This document shows, one piece after another, positions 33,166 through 35,933 of a DNA stretch of 35,933 bases. The stretch comes from Zobellia amurskyensis. GTDB lineage: Bacteria > Bacteroidota > Bacteroidia > Flavobacteriales > Flavobacteriaceae. The notes beneath the pieces were generated by a model. The model was not told where the DNA came from. It saw only the letters and a program-made list of their open reading frames with translations, and made no database searches. Both the position numbers and the translations under genes were made by a program. The DNA lies in NCBI RefSeq assembly GCF_009725985.1, contig NZ_RCNR01000049.1, forward strand, positions 1-35,933, given 5' to 3'. How positions within the stretch are numbered: position 1 is the stretch's first letter; each line of letters starts with the position of its first letter.

Positions 33166-35064
33166 ATGAGTGACGCGATTAAACATGAATGTGGTATTTC
33201 GGTAATACGGTTACTTAAACCGTTAGAGTATTACAAAGAGAAGTACGGTACGGCCTTTTACGGGGTAAATAAAATGTACCTAATGATGGAAAAGCAGCAC
33301 AATCGTGGTCAAGATGGTGCGGGCTTTGCGAGTATTAAGTTAGATACCGCTCCTGGTGAACGTTACATGAGCAGGGTACGGTCTATTGCGCAACAGCCTA
33401 TACAGGATATCTTTGCGCAGATCAATGATCGTATAAATACAACACTTCAAGAACACCCGGAGTATGCTGATGATGTAGCTGCTCAAAAGAGGAATATTCC
33501 TTACATAGGAGAAGTGCTTTTAGGGCATGTACGCTATGGTACTTTTGGTAAGAACAGTATTGAGAGTGTTCACCCCTTCCTAAGACAGAATAACTGGATG
33601 CACCGTAACATTATTGTTGCAGGTAACTTTAACATGACTAACGTTCACGAGTTGTTCGATAATTTAATCCAGATAGGGCAGCATCCAAAAGAAATGGCGG
33701 ATACGGTAACCGTAATGGAGAAAATAGGTCACTTTTTAGATGATGCTGTTGCTAAGCTATATAAGCAAATCAAAAAAGAAGGATATACAAAACAAGAAGC
33801 GTCACCCATAATTGCAGATCGTCTTAAAGTTCATAAAATATTAAGAAGAGCGGCCAAAAACTGGGATGGTGGTTATGCCATGGCAGGTCTTTTGGGGCAT
33901 GGAGATGCTTTTGTTCTTAGGGATCCGGCGGGTATTAGACCAACTTATTATTACCAAGATGATGAGATTGTAGTTGTGGCTTCTGAGCGCCCTGCTATAC
34001 AAACGGTGTTTAATGTGCCTTTTGAAGAGGTCAAAGAACTTGATCCTGGTCATGCTATCATAATCAAAAAGGATGGTACTTCTTCTATTACCCAAATATT
34101 GGAACCTACAGAGCGTAAGGCATGTTCGTTTGAACGTATCTATTTTTCTAGAGGGAGTGATAAGGAAATCTATCAAGAACGAAAGAAACTGGGAAGACTC
34201 CTTTTTCCGCAGATATTGAAATCTATTGATCACGATATAAAGAATACGGTCTTTTCGTATATACCCAATACTGCTGAAACCTCTTTCTTTGGAATGGTAA
34301 GAGAGGCGCAGAATTATCTAAATAAGAGAAAAGAGGAGCAGATACTTTCTATTGGATCAAAAATTACAAGTGAAGAGCTTCATGAAATTTTAGAGGTTCG
34401 TCCACGGATTGAGAAAGTGGCTATTAAAGATGCTAAGTTGCGCACCTTCATTACTCAAGATAGCAGTAGGGATGATCTTGTAGCTCACGTGTATGACATT
34501 TCCTATGGATCGGTAAAGAAAGGCGATAACCTGGTTATTATAGATGATAGTATAGTTAGGGGAACAACACTGAAGAAAAGTATACTTCGGATTTTAGACC
34601 GGTTGTCACCAAAGAAAATAATTGTAGTATCATCCGCGCCACAAATAAGGTATCCGGATTGTTACGGTATCGATATGGCCAAGTTAGAAGATTTTATCGC
34701 ATTCAAGGCGGCCTTGGCGTTACATGAGGAACGCTTTACTATGAACGTTGTAGATGATATTTATGATAAATGTCTAGAGCAGGTAAGTAGTAAGGATAAA
34801 GATGTAATTAACTACGTTAAAGAATTTTATGCACCTTTTACTCCTGAAGAAATATCCTTAAAAATAGGGGAGTTGCTTAGCCCGGAAGAGATTAAAGCTG
34901 AGGTAGAGATTATTTACCAGAGTGTAGAAGCACTACATGAAGCTTGTCCAAAGAATTTAGGAGATTGGTATTTTACCGGTGATTACCCTACCCCAGGAGG
35001 TAACCGAGTAGTAAATAAAGCCTTTATAAACTTTTACGAAGGCAAGAATGAACGCGCGTACTAA
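33166..35064 (+). CDS. purF: Amidophosphoribosyltransferase, long Bacteroidota form
   Basis: A 632-residue enzyme for the first step of purine synthesis: PRPP plus glutamine to phosphoribosylamine. The N-terminal glutaminase domain begins MSDAIKHECGI, so the nucleophile is C9 and an 8-residue propeptide must be removed, as in Bacillus PurF. NRGQDGAG and GHVRYGTFG are glutamine-site motifs. The PRPP loop is VIIDDSIVRGTT (about 457-468). It is about 120 residues longer than E. coli PurF, with an insertion around 95-115 and a helical C-terminal extension. It could be a second PurF paralogue. Two hairpins, the second a strong terminator, follow. Confidence 0.92.
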   Translation: MSDAIKHECGISVIRLLKPLEYYKEKYGTAFYGVNKMYLMMEKQHNRGQDGAGFASIKLDTAPGERYMSRVRSIAQQPIQDIFAQINDRINTTLQEHPEYADDVAAQKRNIPYIGEVLLGHVRYGTFGKNSIESVHPFLRQNNWMHRNIIVAGNFNMTNVHELFDNLIQIGQHPKEMADTVTVMEKIGHFLDDAVAKLYKQIKKEGYTKQEASPIIADRLKVHKILRRAAKNWDGGYAMAGLLGHGDAFVLRDPAGIRPTYYYQDDEIVVVASERPAIQTVFNVPFEEVKELDPGHAIIIKKDGTSSITQILEPTERKACSFERIYFSRGSDKEIYQERKKLGRLLFPQILKSIDHDIKNTVFSYIPNTAETSFFGMVREAQNYLNKRKEEQILSIGSKITSEELHEILEVRPRIEKVAIKDAKLRTFITQDSSRDDLVAHVYDISYGSVKKGDNLVIIDDSIVRGTTLKKSILRILDRLSPKKIIVVSSAPQIRYPDCYGIDMAKLEDFIAFKAALALHEERFTMNVVDDIYDKCLEQVSSKDKDVINYVKEFYAPFTPEEISLKIGELLSPEEIKAEVEIIYQSVEALHEACPKNLGDWYFTGDYPTPGGNRVVNKAFINFYEGKNERAY

Positions 35065-35070
35065 TTGACG

Positions 35071-35133
35071 TTATCGATGAAATGCATAGATAAACGTATT
35101 TCATCGATAATATACGCCATTTGGCGTTTTTTT
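35071..35133 (+). terminator. Tandem hairpins after purF, the second a strong terminator
   Basis: The first hairpin is a perfect 13-bp stem: TTATCGATGAAAT (35071-35083) with ATTTCATCGATAA (35098-35110), and it has a 14-nt loop without a T-run. The second, ACGCC-ATTT-GGCGT (35114-35127), is followed by TTTTTT and is a standard intrinsic terminator. Confidence 0.9.
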
Positions 35134-35170
35134 AGCCGCTTAGGCGGAGGTCAGATTACATTTGGTCTTG

Positions 35171-35245
35171 CCATAGCATAAGTAGGTTAAGTTCATGGTA
35201 AGATTTGGGGCAAAAAGGTGGAGATTTCTCCACCTTTTTATTTTT
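35171..35245 (+). ncRNA. Small RNA, copy 1
   Basis: About 75 nt. The -7 box is TACATTTG (35157-35164), with a T-run ending near 35133 in the -33 region. Six nt later the 39-nt core (35171-35209) begins CCATAGCATAAG and ends AGATTTGGG. CCAT (35171) can pair with ATGG (35195) around a 20-nt loop. The terminator stem is GGTGGAG/CTCCACC (35217-35223, 35228-35234) with a tetraloop, flanked by AAAAA and TTTTTATTTTT. The core contains no convincing ORF. Confidence 0.85.
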
Positions 35246-35404
35246 CACTACTTTTTCCCTTCTTGAAAATTTAAAATTCTTCTAAAAGCATACATTTTTA
35301 ACCGTGTTGGTATTTATAGTTTGTTCATAAACCCTTTAACCGATTTTTATACAGTTGGGCAAAGATGTTTTTATATAGATCAATGCCGTTGTACATTTGG
35401 AGGA

Positions 35405-35479
35405 CCATAGCATAAGTAGGTTAAGTTCATGGTAAGATTTGGGGAAAAGGGCGGAGTTTATCTCCGCCCTTTTTATTTT
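35405..35479 (+). ncRNA. Small RNA, copy 2
   Basis: About 75 nt. The -7 box is TACATTTG (35392-35399), 5 nt before the core (35405-35443), which is identical to copy 1. The terminator stem is GGGCGGAG/CTCCGCCC (35449-35456, 35462-35469), loop TTTAT, followed by TTTTTATTTT. The stem position that is U-A in copy 1 is C-G here. TTTGGAGGACC before the core is shared with copy 3. Confidence 0.87.
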
Positions 35480-35651
35480 CCATACTTTCTCGCTTAGTAG
35501 ACTTTTCAGAACACAGACTTCCGGTTTTCCAACTTTCATTTTCCAATAGGTTAAAGCATGTTATTTTGGTTGAAAAGGTATTTCAACTAGAGTTTTGAAC
35601 GTTTGTCCAAAACCTTTTTTTTAAGGCTGGTGTAGCACTACTTTTGGAGGA

Positions 35652-35725
35652 CCATAGCATAAGTAGGTTAAGTTCATGGTAAGATTTGGGGAAAAAAGGT
35701 GGAGCTATGCTCCGCCTTTTTTATT
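35652..35725 (+). ncRNA. Small RNA, copy 3
   Basis: About 74 nt. The -7 box is TACTTTTG (35639-35646), 5 nt before the core (35652-35690), identical to copies 1 and 2. The terminator stem is GGTGGAGC/GCTCCGCC (35698-35705, 35709-35716) with one U.G wobble, followed by TTTTTT. A T-run near 35613-35622 occupies the -33 region. Confidence 0.86.
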
Positions 35726-35847
35726 GCCAAAAACCTCGTGAATATGAGGCTTCAGGGCATGTTTTGACTTTTCTGTCAACAATTCAGTTGAAAAAAAACC
35801 GCAAATATTTCTTTTTTATTTCCCACAATACCAGTATTTTAGTATCG

Positions 35848-35924
35848 CCATAGCATAAGTAGGTTAAGTTTATGGTAAGATTTGGGACGAAAAGGGTGGA
35901 GACTTCTCCGCCCTTTTCATTTTT
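35848..35924 (+). ncRNA. Small RNA, copy 4
   Basis: About 77 nt. The -7 box is TATTTTAG (35835-35842), one mismatch, 5 nt before the core (35848-35886). The core has a single change, C to T at 35871, outside the CCAT/ATGG stem, and the base after GGG is A rather than G. The terminator stem is GGGTGGAG/CTCCGCCC (35894-35901, 35906-35913) with a U.G wobble, followed by TTTTCATTTTT. The copy is complete within the window. Confidence 0.82.
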
Positions 35925-35933
35925 AAACGACAC

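Larger units (their letters stand above)
35135..35925 (+). repeat. Array of four tandem small-RNA genes
   Basis: The gene-free right end holds four copies of a 39-nt core (35171, 35405, 35652, 35848), 196-247 bp apart, all on the plus strand. Each has a T-rich -33 region and a -7 box directly upstream and an intrinsic terminator directly downstream. The spacers between units do not resemble each other. The array may continue beyond the window. Confidence 0.9.

Noticed and set aside
35195-35275. Short ORFs from the ATG inside each sRNA core (beginning MVRFG)
   Set aside because: The frames run through the terminator hairpins and diverge completely after the core. The shared residues only reflect the identical DNA, and no good ribosome site precedes the ATG.
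35336-35539. 67-codon minus-strand ORF over sRNA copy 2
   Set aside because: It is antisense to the core and terminator of copy 2, is not repeated at the other copies, and has no recognisable domain.
35171-35925. CRISPR array
   Set aside because: Repeats are 39 nt but lie about 200-250 bp apart, each has its own promoter and terminator, and no cas genes are present.
35171-35925. Miniature transposon or REP-type repeat
   Set aside because: No inverted ends or target duplications flank the units, all four have the same direction, and promoter spacing is kept. A genome-wide copy search would settle it.

Overview
The window reads as chromosomal DNA of a marine-type member of the Flavobacteriaceae (Bacteroidota). 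The evidence is low G+C, many Bacteroidota-type -7 promoter boxes (TAnnTTTG), lipoprotein signals typical of the phylum, a gene of the IPExxxVDY family, and the flavobacterial gene orders yceD-rpmF-fabH-accB-accC and acpP-fabF-rnc-IPExxxVDY-pyk. I see no rRNA, tRNA, CRISPR array, phage or insertion sequence. Nearly all of the window is ordinary core genome; the exception is the right edge.

Layout. 1-3185: a compact plus-strand operon of a threonine-synthase-like PLP enzyme, a DUF1611 (DgcN-like) protein and an enolase-superfamily epimerase (DgcA-like), probably for D-amino acid or D-glutamate use. 3190-5754: a large lipoprotein zinc metalloprotease with a long leader that may hold or overlap a roughly 180-nt structured RNA (5793-5970). 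6087-13216: a TauE-like permease, a sodium:solute symporter, a small lipoprotein and a 1266-residue DUF3857/transglutaminase protein. 13218-14920: divergent riboflavin synthase and pdxA. 15081-18942: yceD-rpmF, then fabH-accB-accC. 18987-22404: an FAD amino-acid-oxidase-like enzyme, an IlvD/Edd sugar-acid dehydratase and a small GreA-like protein. 22424-25544: a small membrane exporter, a 53-residue lipoprotein, a cupredoxin, an AhpD-like protein, a 50-residue Cys/His peptide and an AraC regulator. 25726-26235: a PAS-only protein. 26269-30626 (minus): acpP, fabF, rnc, IPExxxVDY and pyk. 30786-35064: purN and rnhA, a PfkB kinase and a long PurF.

The most unusual element is the gene-free right end (35134-35933). 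It holds four tandem copies of a compact small-RNA gene. Each copy has a T-rich -33 region, a -7 box (TACATTTG, TACATTTG, TACTTTTG, TATTTTAG), then 5-6 nt later a 39-nt core that is identical in three copies and has one change in the fourth, then an intrinsic terminator. The terminator stems differ between copies by compensatory or wobble changes (U-A, C-G, U.G, U.G) while keeping GGAG/CTCC next to the loop. Spacers between copies are unrelated. This is a multi-copy ncRNA family of about 75 nt, and the array may continue beyond the window. Part of the core (GAUUUGGGG) is complementary to CCCCAAAUC in a hairpin loop upstream of the lipoprotein gene at 8762-9178, which gives a testable but unproven target hypothesis.
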